Positions 50,550 through 58,897 of a stretch of DNA of 64,000 bases are shown here, in pieces. Every line of letters starts with the position of its first letter. The stretch's first letter is position 1. Below the pieces are notes generated by a model. It was given only the letters and a program-made list of their open reading frames with translations. It had not been told where the DNA came from and did not search any database. The stretch covers positions 1 through 64,000 of the forward strand of contig CAZWZF010000003.1 of assembly GCA_964638715.1 (NCBI GenBank), read 5' to 3'. A program made the translations under genes and the position numbers. The DNA comes from JBAXQQ01 sp037131695 (GTDB lineage Bacteria; Armatimonadota; Hebobacteria; CAIYQO01).

Positions 50550-51901
50550 GGATTAAACTCCCATTCTATTTGGATATAGATTTTTCTTGTAGTATTGCTG
50601 GTATATTTTACACGATCAGCTATGCGATAACCAGCCAACCATATTATACCATCGCTGTCACATATTACAGGAATTTTACTGCGGAGTCGACGTATTACGT
50701 GAGAATCAGTGAATATATCCTGTAATGTTTTATGTCCATTCATGCCAAAAGGTTGAAATTTATCACCATTTTGCCATCCGCGAACTATTAAATTACCATT
50801 GATCATATCAGAGTCGATAATGGCAATATTATTGCCGTTTAAAGAATTATCATATTCACCAGATGTAATTACGCCAATTCCAGGTAATATTAAGTTGCTG
50901 CCAATTTCTAATTTATGCTCATTAATATTAATTTCCGAATTTAATTTTAAGAAATGATATGAAAAATCATGTTTTTCTACTCTTAACCCGGGGAAATCTG
51001 CTCCAGTATGGTTGGTTAATTGCAACATTTGTTGTTGATGATCAAATTCAAAATCTTCTGTATTGCCTTTTATGTCATTTACAGCCATTCTAAAGATTCG
51101 GGTATATATTCCAGGATGAAGATATTGGTTTATATTTAACTTTATTCCATCAGGTAATTGAGATGATGATCTATCATATTCTTCTTTTGCAATTTTTTTT
51201 AACAGATCATTATCATTAGCAGCTAATTCAGATAATCGGCATAGTGCATCTTTAATATCTGAATTATAATTACTCAATATTGGTATCAATTCATTTCTAA
51301 TTTTATTTCGTGTGTAAATATTTTCTGCGTTTGTCTCATCAATGCAATATTTTATAGGTTTTTCATGCAGGTAAAATAGAATTTCCTCTTTTGTCAGGCA
51401 TAATAAAGGGCGAATAATATTATCGCGTTTAACAGGAATTCCCGCTAAGCCATCAATACCGGTGCCGCGTAAAATTCTCATTAATACAGTTTCAGACTGG
51501 TCATCTTTATTATGAGCCGTTACAATATAATCGCATGAAAATTGTTTAGCAATATTATTGAATGCCTCATATCTTAAAATACGCGCGGCTTCTTCTGTAG
51601 ACAAAGAATTATTGTTGGTAAAAGCATTAACATCAACTTTAACTATTATGCAATCTATAATGTTGAAATCAGCAGAGATAGTCATAGAAAATAAGGCATC
51701 GTTGGGAGAGTTCTCTCGCAAACTGTGGTCAACATGCACTGTCATTATTTGTTGTGATGGGTATAATTTCTTTAGTATAGCCAGCAGGCAAACTGAGTCA
51801 GGACCGCCGCTAAGTGCGATTAATAACTTACTGTCCGGTAAAAACAGTTGATGTTTAGTTATAAAGTTTTCTATTTTATTTTCAATTTCATTGCAATTCA
51901 T
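50537..51901 (-). CDS. tilS: tRNA(Ile)-lysidine synthase TilS
   Basis: 454 residues from the ATG at 51901, nine bases after the preceding stop. TilS attaches lysine to C34 of tRNA-Ile(CAU). The PP-loop 'LLIALSGGPDSVCLLAILKK' is near the N-terminus, followed by 'VDHSLRENS', 'AHNKDDQSETVLMRILRGTG' and 'IIRPLLCLTKEEILFYLHEK'. The C-terminal TilS domain is around 'GDKFQPFGMNGHKTLQDIF'. It overlaps galK. Confidence 0.94.
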   Translation of the reverse strand: MNCNEIENKIENFITKHQLFLPDSKLLIALSGGPDSVCLLAILKKLYPSQQIMTVHVDHSLRENSPNDALFSMTISADFNIIDCIIVKVDVNAFTNNNSLSTEEAARILRYEAFNNIAKQFSCDYIVTAHNKDDQSETVLMRILRGTGIDGLAGIPVKRDNIIRPLLCLTKEEILFYLHEKPIKYCIDETNAENIYTRNKIRNELIPILSNYNSDIKDALCRLSELAANDNDLLKKIAKEEYDRSSSQLPDGIKLNINQYLHPGIYTRIFRMAVNDIKGNTEDFEFDHQQQMLQLTNHTGADFPGLRVEKHDFSYHFLKLNSEININEHKLEIGSNLILPGIGVITSGEYDNSLNGNNIAIIDSDMINGNLIVRGWQNGDKFQPFGMNGHKTLQDIFTDSHVIRRLRSKIPVICDSDGIIWLAGYRIADRVKYTSNTTRKIYIQIEWEFNPWIP

Positions 51902-51909
51902 GTAATTTT

Positions 51910-53172
51910 TTAATAACCATACCAAACAATTAAAGAACGCAAGTTTGTTCGTTCACATAAAAAACGAGTGCGTATTTGTTCGCTGAATAAATTGAATATT
52001 GGTGATGCGCCATGCTGATGCGACATAATCATTATGGCATTTATCATTGCTTGTTTATTCGGCGCATCCAGATCATCAGCAACGGTATATACCCGTGCAA
52101 TCCAGTTTATTACCGGGTATGTCAGCCAAAGTGCCATAATGCCATCAAGATATGATCTATTATAAAAATTATCTCCAAAAAATCCCATCCCTGTAAGCCG
52201 CATTTTATAATACCTCGTGAAAATATCTTCATTATGTGGTGCTGGACGACAAAATGATTGTTCGATATCTTCGAAATTGACTTGTGGCATATCTTTTCTT
52301 AATTCAGGTATTAGACCTTTGCCGTTTATCATATTAAGCATTGTTGATAATCTTTTAGTTAAACTGGTTTTGTCGCCAACCCTGTCTTCACGTGTATATA
52401 TGGTCATTATTTGTCGGAATAAAAATCGTACCATTGCAGTAGGTGGTACTCTTTGTACTGTTGTTTCGAGTGCGGAATTAATAATTTTATCAGATATAGC
52501 AGTTAAAAAAGTTGATAATTCTCCGCCATGCAGTGAAGCTATTTTAGGATTATACAATAGTGACGACATATTTACGCATCCAATAATACGATCTGATAAT
52601 GAAAGTTCTTTGTAATTTAATATTCTTTCAAAAGCTTCTGTTATTCTGCATAATTGTGCCCATTCAACTTTTACATTACCATATAAAACAGGCTCGATAT
52701 TTATCTTGGATTCCGATGTTAGTTGCGGCATTAATTCTGACAGGTATTGCCGTTTAGTAGTAATCGGTTTACCTTTATTGCCAGCGACTTGCGGGCAATC
52801 GAATCTAATATCTAATCTTACTTGTTTACCGATTTGAATAAATCTGAATGGATATAGACGACAAGGTAATGGTTTTTCCGGTTCACCGAATTTAGCATGG
52901 ATTTTACATAAACCTTGTTCGTTTAAAAAAATACAGGTACCATCTACATGATGAGCAAGTCGATACCGGTTACCTTTTTTTACTGCAATTTTTATATTGT
53001 TATATTCTTCTTCATTTTGCCAACCCTGATCTATTATCCGTTTATAATCTTCTTCAGAGATATTTATAGCAAATTTACCGCGGCAACAATCACCACACCC
53101 GCTGCAATCGTAACATTGGTATGATGGTGGCGTTACCAGAGATAGCTTATTTTCAGTCAAGTTATGCCTCAT
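51910..53172 (-). CDS. YkgJ-family metal-cluster cysteine protein
   Basis: The Cys pattern of the YkgJ/UPF0153 family is at the N-terminus: 'CYDCSGCGDCCRGKF', then 'DGTCIFLNEQGLCKIHAKF' and 'LPCRLYPFRF'. Such proteins bind Zn or an Fe-S cluster; function is unknown. A further ~250 residues of helical sequence have no recognised domain, making it longer than usual. Start is uncertain: ATG at 53172 overlaps the ftsY stop by 11 nt, while a TTG at 53160 has a better GAGG spacing and lies just after the ftsY stop. Codons further upstream are unlikely. Confidence 0.85.
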   Translation of the reverse strand: MRHNLTENKLSLVTPPSYQCYDCSGCGDCCRGKFAINISEEDYKRIIDQGWQNEEEYNNIKIAVKKGNRYRLAHHVDGTCIFLNEQGLCKIHAKFGEPEKPLPCRLYPFRFIQIGKQVRLDIRFDCPQVAGNKGKPITTKRQYLSELMPQLTSESKINIEPVLYGNVKVEWAQLCRITEAFERILNYKELSLSDRIIGCVNMSSLLYNPKIASLHGGELSTFLTAISDKIINSALETTVQRVPPTAMVRFLFRQIMTIYTREDRVGDKTSLTKRLSTMLNMINGKGLIPELRKDMPQVNFEDIEQSFCRPAPHNEDIFTRYYKMRLTGMGFFGDNFYNRSYLDGIMALWLTYPVINWIARVYTVADDLDAPNKQAMINAIMIMSHQHGASPIFNLFSEQIRTRFLCERTNLRSLIVWYGY

Positions 53173-54043
53173 CTCTTGCGGGTAATAATTCACGTGCAAA
53201 TTCCTGGGGATCAAAATCTTTAATATCGTCTTGTTTTTCACCCATCCCAAGATATCTGATTGATATTGGTATTTCAGCTGCAATAGATAAAATATTTCCA
53301 CCTTTTGCAGAACCATCGAGTTTAGTTAACATAATACCGGTAAGATTTACTGATTTACTAAACTCTCTCGCCTGGTTCAATGAGTTTTGCCCAGTTGTTG
53401 CATCAAGAACCAGCAATGTTTCATCTGCTTCGCGTCCTAATGCACGAGTTAAAACGCGGTTTATTTTTTTAAGTTCTTCCATTAAGTTTTGTTTGTTATG
53501 TAATCTTCCGGCAGTATCAACAATAACATAATCAAATCCACGTGATTTTGCAGATTGGACGGCGTCAAAAACAACGGCTGCCGGGTCGGCTCCCATTTGA
53601 TGTCGTATTACTTCTACGCCAATGCGCTGCCCCCATAATTCCAACTGTTCAATTGCCGCAGCGCGGAAAGTATCCGCTGCAACCATTACTACGCTATGTC
53701 CTTTTCTTTTTACTAATGCTGCCAACTTTGCAATTGAAGTGGTTTTTCCGACACCATTAACACCAACAACTAATATTACTGTAGGTGAAGCTGGTGTTGG
53801 CAATGGTTTCACATTTTCCTGCAGAATCTCAGCGACTTCATTTTGTAATAGTATATATGCCTGTGACACATCTTTGACACCATTTTTTTTGATAGCATCT
53901 TTTAAACGACTAACTAAAGCCATTGCTGTAGTTGCACTTACATCAGCCAAAATGAGAGCTTCTTCGAGATCATCATACAAATCCGCGGTAATTTCACTGC
54001 GTCGAAAAGTCTCTTTTATTTTATTGAAAAATTTTTTAAACAT
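53162..54043 (-). CDS. ftsY: Signal recognition particle receptor FtsY
   Basis: 293 residues, only the NG domain, without the acidic A domain of E. coli. FtsY docks SRP-ribosome complexes at the membrane. Motifs: G1 'VVGVNGVGKTTSIAKLAAL', 'MVAADTFRAAAIEQLELWG', 'DYVIVDTAGRLHNKQNLMEE', 'GIMLTKLDGSAKGGNIL' and 'IRYLGMGEKQDDIKDFDP'. It heads the ftsY-ykgJ-tilS-galK-glyQ string on the minus strand. Confidence 0.96.
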   Translation of the reverse strand: MFKKFFNKIKETFRRSEITADLYDDLEEALILADVSATTAMALVSRLKDAIKKNGVKDVSQAYILLQNEVAEILQENVKPLPTPASPTVILVVGVNGVGKTTSIAKLAALVKRKGHSVVMVAADTFRAAAIEQLELWGQRIGVEVIRHQMGADPAAVVFDAVQSAKSRGFDYVIVDTAGRLHNKQNLMEELKKINRVLTRALGREADETLLVLDATTGQNSLNQAREFSKSVNLTGIMLTKLDGSAKGGNILSIAAEIPISIRYLGMGEKQDDIKDFDPQEFARELLPARDEA

Positions 54044-54191
54044 GTTTTCTCATTATATATTATTTTTGCCGTTCTTATTTTGCCAGTTGTGGAGTTAATT
54101 ATCAAGATGATTGATATAAAGTAATGGTTATTTGATGAAATATCATTGAATAATAGAATTAATTAGTGCAAATTGTTAATTTTTACATTAC

Positions 54192-55484
54192 TTAATCCAT
54201 TCTCCATAACCAGTTTGACGTGATAGTTATAATTAAAAGTGCTATCAAACAAATTCCGCCACCAATATAAAATGGTGTAACCGGTAAAAATTGATGGCCT
54301 ATATAACCTGCAAACATGGAACCGATAGGGGACATACCTGCAAAAAGAAATCCCCATAGTCCAACAATTCTTCCTCTTAATTTTTCAGGTGCATAATATT
54401 GAATTAATGAGTTAATAGTCGCTGAAGATGTTACAAGTCCGGCCCCGACAAAGAATATTAGAATTAAGGCATATACAAAATGTGTACAAAGTGAAAGTAA
54501 AATTAATGGTATGGAAAAGGTGAGTCCACTAATGAAGAGTTGTCTGCCTTTTGGCAATAAATGTCCGCAAGACGCCATCAATAATATGCCGGCTAAAGAA
54601 CCGGCACCAAAAGTAGACATGAGCATCGCATACCCTTTGGCTCCAGTTTTCAAAGTTTCTACTGCAAATGCAGGCATAGGGATAAATGCGGAAAATCCAA
54701 AAAGTGAAACCACAGACATTAAAATCAGCAGCAAGCGAATCGGTTTGTCTTTAGCTGCATATAGCAATGCTTCTTTTAATGGTGCAATAACACCAGATTG
54801 ACGGGTTGCAGGTGCTTTTTTACGATAAGATATTTTCCATAAAGCAATTAATACTGCAAGAAAACTAATGCTGTTAAGAATATATATAAGGCTGATGCTA
54901 TTTACTTTAAAACCCCAAAGAAAAATAGTTCCCATTGCTAATAATGGTGCAGCCAATGCAGGTCCTATAATGCGGGCTAAATTAAAAACAAATGAATTGA
55001 GTGATATAGCATTCATCAAATCCCCAGGACCTACTAAATCTTTTGCAAATGATTGTCTCACTGGCATGTCAAATGCAAAGAAGATACCCGCAAAAATTGA
55101 TAATGAAATAATATGCCAGATTTGCAGGTTTTCCCATCCTGCGATTATTGCGAATAAAGTAGATACAATCATGGCTGCAGCCTGGGTTATCAGCAGTACA
55201 ATTCGTTTGTCATATCTATCTGCAAATACTCCGCCTATCAAAGTCAGCAGAAAAATAGGTGTCGAACCAGCGGCATTTACAATTCCTTGATATAATGAAG
55301 TATTGGTAGTGTGATAAATTCTTGATGCAGTTTCCTGTACCAGCCAGCTTTGTGCTGGAATCTGCATCCAGGTACCAACGAGAGATATCAACATTCCAAC
55401 CCAATAAAGTCGGTAATCTCGGTGTTGCAGTGCGCTGAACGTACGTTTTAAAGGCGAAACATCAATTGGCTGGTCATTATCCAT
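54192..55484 (-). CDS. MFS transporter (EntS/MFS_3-like exporter)
   Basis: 430 residues with twelve expected membrane helices. The start 'TFSALQHRDYRLYWVGMLIS' and 'VGTWMQIPAQSWLVQ' are typical of the MFS_3 (enterobactin exporter/multidrug) subfamily. The loop 2-3 motif is 'GGVFADRYDKRIVLL' (G-x-x-x-D-R-x-x-R/K). Export substrate unknown. It overlaps the Nudix-like gene by 8 nt, so the two are coupled. Confidence 0.9.
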   Translation of the reverse strand: MDNDQPIDVSPLKRTFSALQHRDYRLYWVGMLISLVGTWMQIPAQSWLVQETASRIYHTTNTSLYQGIVNAAGSTPIFLLTLIGGVFADRYDKRIVLLITQAAAMIVSTLFAIIAGWENLQIWHIISLSIFAGIFFAFDMPVRQSFAKDLVGPGDLMNAISLNSFVFNLARIIGPALAAPLLAMGTIFLWGFKVNSISLIYILNSISFLAVLIALWKISYRKKAPATRQSGVIAPLKEALLYAAKDKPIRLLLILMSVVSLFGFSAFIPMPAFAVETLKTGAKGYAMLMSTFGAGSLAGILLMASCGHLLPKGRQLFISGLTFSIPLILLSLCTHFVYALILIFFVGAGLVTSSATINSLIQYYAPEKLRGRIVGLWGFLFAGMSPIGSMFAGYIGHQFLPVTPFYIGGGICLIALLIITITSNWLWRMD

Positions 55485-55944
55485 TTATCTTCAACTGGTA
55501 TGGGATACCCCGGTCACTGTTTGTAACGATATCATCATTTATGGCTTTTAAAGCAGAACGTTGTCCTGTAAGGCGCAGTAATTCGATAGCCTGTTCAGCG
55601 GTAACCCAACGGGAATCAGAGAAATCTGCGGAAAGCACTGGTCGTTGTTGCGCGACTTCAATAGCAAAAACAGGTAGGTGAGAAATGGAATCTGTTATGG
55701 CATCATATTCTGAATGAATATAATTTGGTGCCCATACATACATCGGATTGAATCCAGTATGAGTTGTTAATGAATTCAAAGCAGATTGCAATGAAGATAA
55801 TCCAGTAGGTATAATTCCTCGTAGTAATTGCCAGGTATTTCCTTCTGTAGCATCTGGCGAACGATGAAGTACCAGATATAATGGCTTTCCCGAAGAGCGG
55901 GTGAAAATCACTGATTCAAATTTTTCTGTAATTATATTAGGCAT
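55477..55944 (-). CDS. Nudix-fold protein with degenerate Nudix box
   Basis: 155 residues. The order of strands and the C-terminal block ('SDSRWVTAEQAIELLRLTGQ') fit dATP-pyrophosphatase-type Nudix proteins. The catalytic box region 'GIIPTGLSSLQSALNSLTTH' keeps the Gly spacing but not the acidic residues: the REUxEE core is replaced by neutral residues. Hydrolase activity is therefore unlikely, and a nucleotide-sensing or scaffold role is possible. It is the first gene of the unit with the MFS transporter. Confidence 0.75.
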   Translation of the reverse strand: MPNIITEKFESVIFTRSSGKPLYLVLHRSPDATEGNTWQLLRGIIPTGLSSLQSALNSLTTHTGFNPMYVWAPNYIHSEYDAITDSISHLPVFAIEVAQQRPVLSADFSDSRWVTAEQAIELLRLTGQRSALKAINDDIVTNSDRGIPYQLKING

Positions 55945-55970
55945 GTCTTAATTTTATAACATTTTGACGG

Positions 55971-56000
55971 TTGAAGGAAGTGGGTAAAATTTCGTATAAT
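55971..56000 (+). promoter_or_regulatory. Putative gcvH promoter
   Basis: TTGAAG (55971-55976), an 18-nt spacer and a perfect TATAAT (55995-56000). Transcription from about 56007 gives a 33-nt leader with AGAGGAG. An alternative upstream TTGACG has poorer spacing. Confidence 0.6.
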
Positions 56001-56039
56001 AAAAACGGAGATAATTTTGATTTAAGAGGAGAAAATATT

Positions 56040-56411
56040 ATGTATCCTGACAATTTAAAATACACATTGCGACACGTATGGGTCGAAATTGATGGCAACA
56101 TTGCTGTTATTGGTATTACCCATCATGCTAAAGAGCAACTCGGTGAGTTAACTTATATCGAGTTACCTCAAGAAGGCGATAAAATTGCCGCTGGTAATAC
56201 TCTTGGGCAAGCAGAATCTGTAAAATCCATCAGTGATATTTACGCGCCTGTAAGCGGTAAAGTAATTGAAGTTAATGAAGCTGTTTTAGATGAACCCGCA
56301 GTTGTAAACGGCGACCCTTATGGCGACGGTTGGATGATTAAAGTTGAAATGTCCAATATCGCTGAAGCTGATGAATTGTTGAATTCAGAACAATATCAGG
56401 CAACACTGTAA
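56040..56411 (+). CDS. gcvH: Glycine cleavage system H protein
   Basis: 123 residues from the ATG at 56040, chosen for its AGAGGAG site; upstream codons fall in the promoter. GcvH carries the lipoyl arm between P, T and L proteins. The lipoyl lysine is K62 in 'LGQAESVKSISDIYAPVSGK', with 'RHVWVEIDGNIAVIGITHHA' before it and 'GWMIKVEM' after. The other gcv genes are not in this window. H protein may also serve lipoate relay. Confidence 0.96.
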   Translation: MYPDNLKYTLRHVWVEIDGNIAVIGITHHAKEQLGELTYIELPQEGDKIAAGNTLGQAESVKSISDIYAPVSGKVIEVNEAVLDEPAVVNGDPYGDGWMIKVEMSNIAEADELLNSEQYQATL

Positions 56412-56477
56412 TTTGTTGCAATGATGTAACATGTTTGAAATATTTGTATATTATTTTAAATTTACAAAATATTTCTC

Positions 56478-56506
56478 TTGACAATGTTATAAAATCGGTC
56501 TAAAGT
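56478..56506 (+). promoter_or_regulatory. Putative ATP synthase operon promoter
   Basis: Perfect TTGACA (56478-56483), a 17-nt spacer and TAAAGT (56501-56506). Transcription from about 56513 would give a 19-nt leader before atpZ. Confidence 0.6.
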
Positions 56507-56531
56507 TTTATTGTTCTAAAGCATTTTACCA

Positions 56532-56768
56532 ATGATTAAGCAAAAAAACACGAATGATTTTAATGGTGTAGCTTTAATCGTTTCCGGTTTTTTGCTGGTA
56601 TCGATGTCTCTTAGTGGATGGTGGTTGGGATCTCTGGTAGACACCCATTATCACTTTTCACCTTGGGGAAAAGTGAGCGGATTAGTCATTGGAACAATAG
56701 CAGGTTTTATTGATCTATTTCGTATTGCAGCAAGATTATTAAAAGGCGGGGATAATGACAGAAAATAA
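56532..56768 (+). CDS. AtpZ/AtpI-family small membrane protein
   Basis: 78 residues with two membrane helices ('GVALIVSGFLLVSMSLSGWW' and 'VSGLVIGTIAGFIDLFRIAA') separated by a short loop containing His and Asp. The second helix 'G...G...g..dl' pattern is typical of AtpZ-like proteins that precede atpI/atpB. These assist assembly, or in some species transport Mg2+. It overlaps the next gene by 14 nt. Confidence 0.75.
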   Translation: MIKQKNTNDFNGVALIVSGFLLVSMSLSGWWLGSLVDTHYHFSPWGKVSGLVIGTIAGFIDLFRIAARLLKGGDNDRK

Positions 56769-57141
56769 ATGGGATCCCAGCCAACCGATATTTCTAAATG
56801 CAATATCAAAAGTTTTAATACTTCTTGCAATAGTTGTTGTTTCTGCTGGAATTATATGGTTTAAGCCAAATCTTTCCGGTTTGATAAGTGGATCAATATT
56901 AGCTTTAGCACTTTATTTTACAGCAGTGGCTGCCGGCAGAACAGCAGTGTTAACGAAGAAATATTTTCCGGTAATGCTCGGATTATTGGGGCAGCAGTTT
57001 ATCCTGTGGGTAGGCACCGGGATTGCAATTATCGGTTTAAAAGTTGATCCGCTTGGTGTTATAATAAGTGTTTCAATTTTGCCGGGAAGTATAATAGTAG
57101 CATTAATTTGGTTTAATATAAGGCGAAAATTCGCAAAGTGA
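56755..57141 (+). CDS. atpI: ATP synthase subunit I-like membrane protein
   Basis: 128 residues with about four hydrophobic helices: 'ISKVLILLAIVVVSAGIIWF', 'GLISGSILALALYFTAVAAG', 'GLLGQQFILWVGTGIAIIGL' and 'GVIISVSILPGSIIVALIWF'. This layout and position between atpZ and atpB identify an AtpI-type protein, thought to assist c-ring assembly. Sequence similarity within the family is low, so the name rests mainly on context. It overlaps atpB by 4 nt. Confidence 0.7.
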   Translation: MTENKWDPSQPIFLNAISKVLILLAIVVVSAGIIWFKPNLSGLISGSILALALYFTAVAAGRTAVLTKKYFPVMLGLLGQQFILWVGTGIAIIGLKVDPLGVIISVSILPGSIIVALIWFNIRRKFAK

Positions 57142-57971
57142 ATAATTCGAATACACAAGTTGAATATAAAATTTCTCAAGCTGGACATAAAGAAGATGGC
57201 AGTAATAATACTCCAGAAACTTTAAATGGCACAGCAAATCTCGCTGCTGCTGGCAATCCGGCTACTCATTCTACAACTGGAGCACCTGTAAAGCATGAAT
57301 CCGAAGAGCATGCATCTCCCTGGTTATTTTATGGGTTTAGTATGTTTGCATTTTTATTAATTGTTATTTTTGCAATTAACGCAACAAAGAAAATGCAAAT
57401 GATCCCGAAAAAATCACAGAATATCGGTGAAATGATTATTGAAGCCTTATATGGCTTGCCAACAATGGTAATGGGAGAACGCGGCAAAAAATATGCTCCG
57501 TTTATTTCCACTTTTTTCTTGTATATTGTAATAATGAATTTATCAGGACTTATTCCAGTATTTAAATCTGGAACAGCAAGTTTGTCTGTAACGTTGGGAT
57601 TAGGTATATTCGCTTTCTTTATGGTTCAATATTATGGTTTTCAAACACATGGTCTTGCATATATCAAACATTTCGCTGGTCCGGTAGCCTGGTTATCTTT
57701 CCTTATTTTTCCGTTAGAGATTTTATCAGAATTAATTCGTCCGATATCGCTCTCTATGCGTTTATACGGAAATATTTTTGGAGAAGAACAGGTTATCCAA
57801 GCGTTATCAACAAGTATTCCTGTCATCGGACCATATATAACAATCTTAATGCTTCCATTACAGTTGCTTACTTGCGTATTGCAGGCATTTGTATTCTCAT
57901 TATTGGTTACAGTATATATATCTATGGCAACTGAGAAGCATGATGATAATCATGAAGGTCAACACGCGTAG
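57138..57971 (+). CDS. atpB: ATP synthase F0 subunit a
   Basis: 277 residues. The membrane part begins at ~residue 63 ('WLFYGFSMFAFLLIVIF') and includes the family block 'PLEILSELIRPISLSMRLYG', with the essential Arg in helix 4, and 'VLQAFVFSLLVTVYISMATE' at the end. It forms the ion half-channels facing the c-ring. The N-terminal ~60 residues are a hydrophilic, Asn/Thr/His/Ala-rich extension that is unusual. Start is GTG overlapping the atpI stop (GTGA); later in-frame starts fall in the first helix. Confidence 0.9.
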   Translation: MNNSNTQVEYKISQAGHKEDGSNNTPETLNGTANLAAAGNPATHSTTGAPVKHESEEHASPWLFYGFSMFAFLLIVIFAINATKKMQMIPKKSQNIGEMIIEALYGLPTMVMGERGKKYAPFISTFFLYIVIMNLSGLIPVFKSGTASLSVTLGLGIFAFFMVQYYGFQTHGLAYIKHFAGPVAWLSFLIFPLEILSELIRPISLSMRLYGNIFGEEQVIQALSTSIPVIGPYITILMLPLQLLTCVLQAFVFSLLVTVYISMATEKHDDNHEGQHA

Positions 57972-57979
57972 AATAAAAT

Positions 57980-58036
57980 CCGGTGATTTTACCGGGTAAT
58001 TCATAATTAAAAAGATTATCTCCGAGAAATCGGAGA
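57980..58036 (+). repeat. Two hairpins in the atpB-atpE spacer
   Basis: CCGGT/ACCGG (57980-57984 and 57991-57995) and the stronger TCTCCGA/TCGGAGA stem with a GAAA tetraloop (58019-58025 and 58030-58036). The second stem ends 4 nt before the GGGAGG ribosome-binding site of atpE. No T run follows, so they are not terminators. A role in translation or mRNA stability of atpE is an inference. Confidence 0.6.
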
Positions 58037-58054
58037 ATAGGGAGGAAATCAGAG

Positions 58055-58327
58055 ATGATTTATTTCGCCGCTCTTGCGTTAGCCGCCGGTCTCGGTACGG
58101 CAATCGCTGCATTAGGTTGCGGTATCGGCCAGGGAAATGCAGTCCGTGGTGCTCTTGAAGGTTTAGCTCGACAACCAGAAGCTGGTGGTCGTATTCTTAC
58201 TTTCATGATCATCGGTCTTGCTATTATTGAATCCTTGACCATTTACGCATTGGTTCTTGGTTTCATGTTAATGGGTAAATTACCAGTAACTGCTGACGTT
58301 TTAGCAAAAATAGCCGGTGGTTATTAA
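58055..58327 (+). CDS. atpE: ATP synthase F0 subunit c
   Basis: 90 residues, two-helix hairpin proteolipid. Loop 'GLARQPEAGG' is typical of the c subunit. The ion-binding carboxylate is E59 in 'GLAIIESLTIYALVLGF'. Q26, E59, S60 and Y64 line up without gaps with Q32, E65, S66 and Y70 of the Na+-binding c-ring of Ilyobacter tartaricus; T67 there corresponds to L61 here. This suggests Na+-coupled, or at least mixed, ion specificity. GGGAGG precedes the ATG and a hairpin lies upstream, which fits the high c-subunit demand. Confidence 0.96.
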   Translation: MIYFAALALAAGLGTAIAALGCGIGQGNAVRGALEGLARQPEAGGRILTFMIIGLAIIESLTIYALVLGFMLMGKLPVTADVLAKIAGGY

Positions 58328-58363
58328 TCCCGCTTTCGTCTCCGGTAATTTCGGGAGGAAGCC

Positions 58364-58879
58364 GTGGAACAAATTCTTAAAAGCCTGAACGTAGAAATTC
58401 CGGTAGTAATTGCGCAACTTGCTTCATTTATAGTATTAATTTTTGTATTGATAAAGTTTCTTTATCGACCGATTGAAAATATTATACAACAGCGCGCAGA
58501 TACTATTGCTGGCAATTTGTCAGCAGCAGAAGATGAACGAAAGAAAGCTGATGCTTTTCGTCAGCAATATGAAGCTCAACTTGCTAACGTCGCAGAAGAA
58601 GCACGTATTAAACTTGAACAGGCTGTAAAAGATGCTGAACAGACACGTGAAAGAATGATTGAAGATGTAAAAACTGAAATCAAAGAAATTCAATTGCGTT
58701 CACAAGAACAGCTAAATCAAGATCGTGAAAAATTGCGTCATGAATTACGTGAAGAAATGGCAGAAATTGCCGTCGGTGCTGCAAAACGCGCATTACGCGG
58801 AAATATGACTCAACAGTTAAGTTCGTCTATTATTGATTCAGTTATATCTGAAATCGGTAATAGTGGCAAGGTTAATTAG
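58364..58879 (+). CDS. atpF: ATP synthase F0 subunit b
   Basis: 171 residues. One N-terminal membrane helix ('IAQLASFIVLIFVLIKFLYR') is followed by a long charged coiled coil that forms the peripheral stalk ('RPIENIIQQRADTIAGNLSA...'). The start is GTG with a strong GGGAGGAAG site. It is 36 nt after atpE and 18 nt before atpH. A single b gene, with no b' copy, is in the operon. Confidence 0.94.
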   Translation: MEQILKSLNVEIPVVIAQLASFIVLIFVLIKFLYRPIENIIQQRADTIAGNLSAAEDERKKADAFRQQYEAQLANVAEEARIKLEQAVKDAEQTRERMIEDVKTEIKEIQLRSQEQLNQDREKLRHELREEMAEIAVGAAKRALRGNMTQQLSSSIIDSVISEIGNSGKVN

Positions 58880-58897
58880 TATCTGGAGATATCGTTA

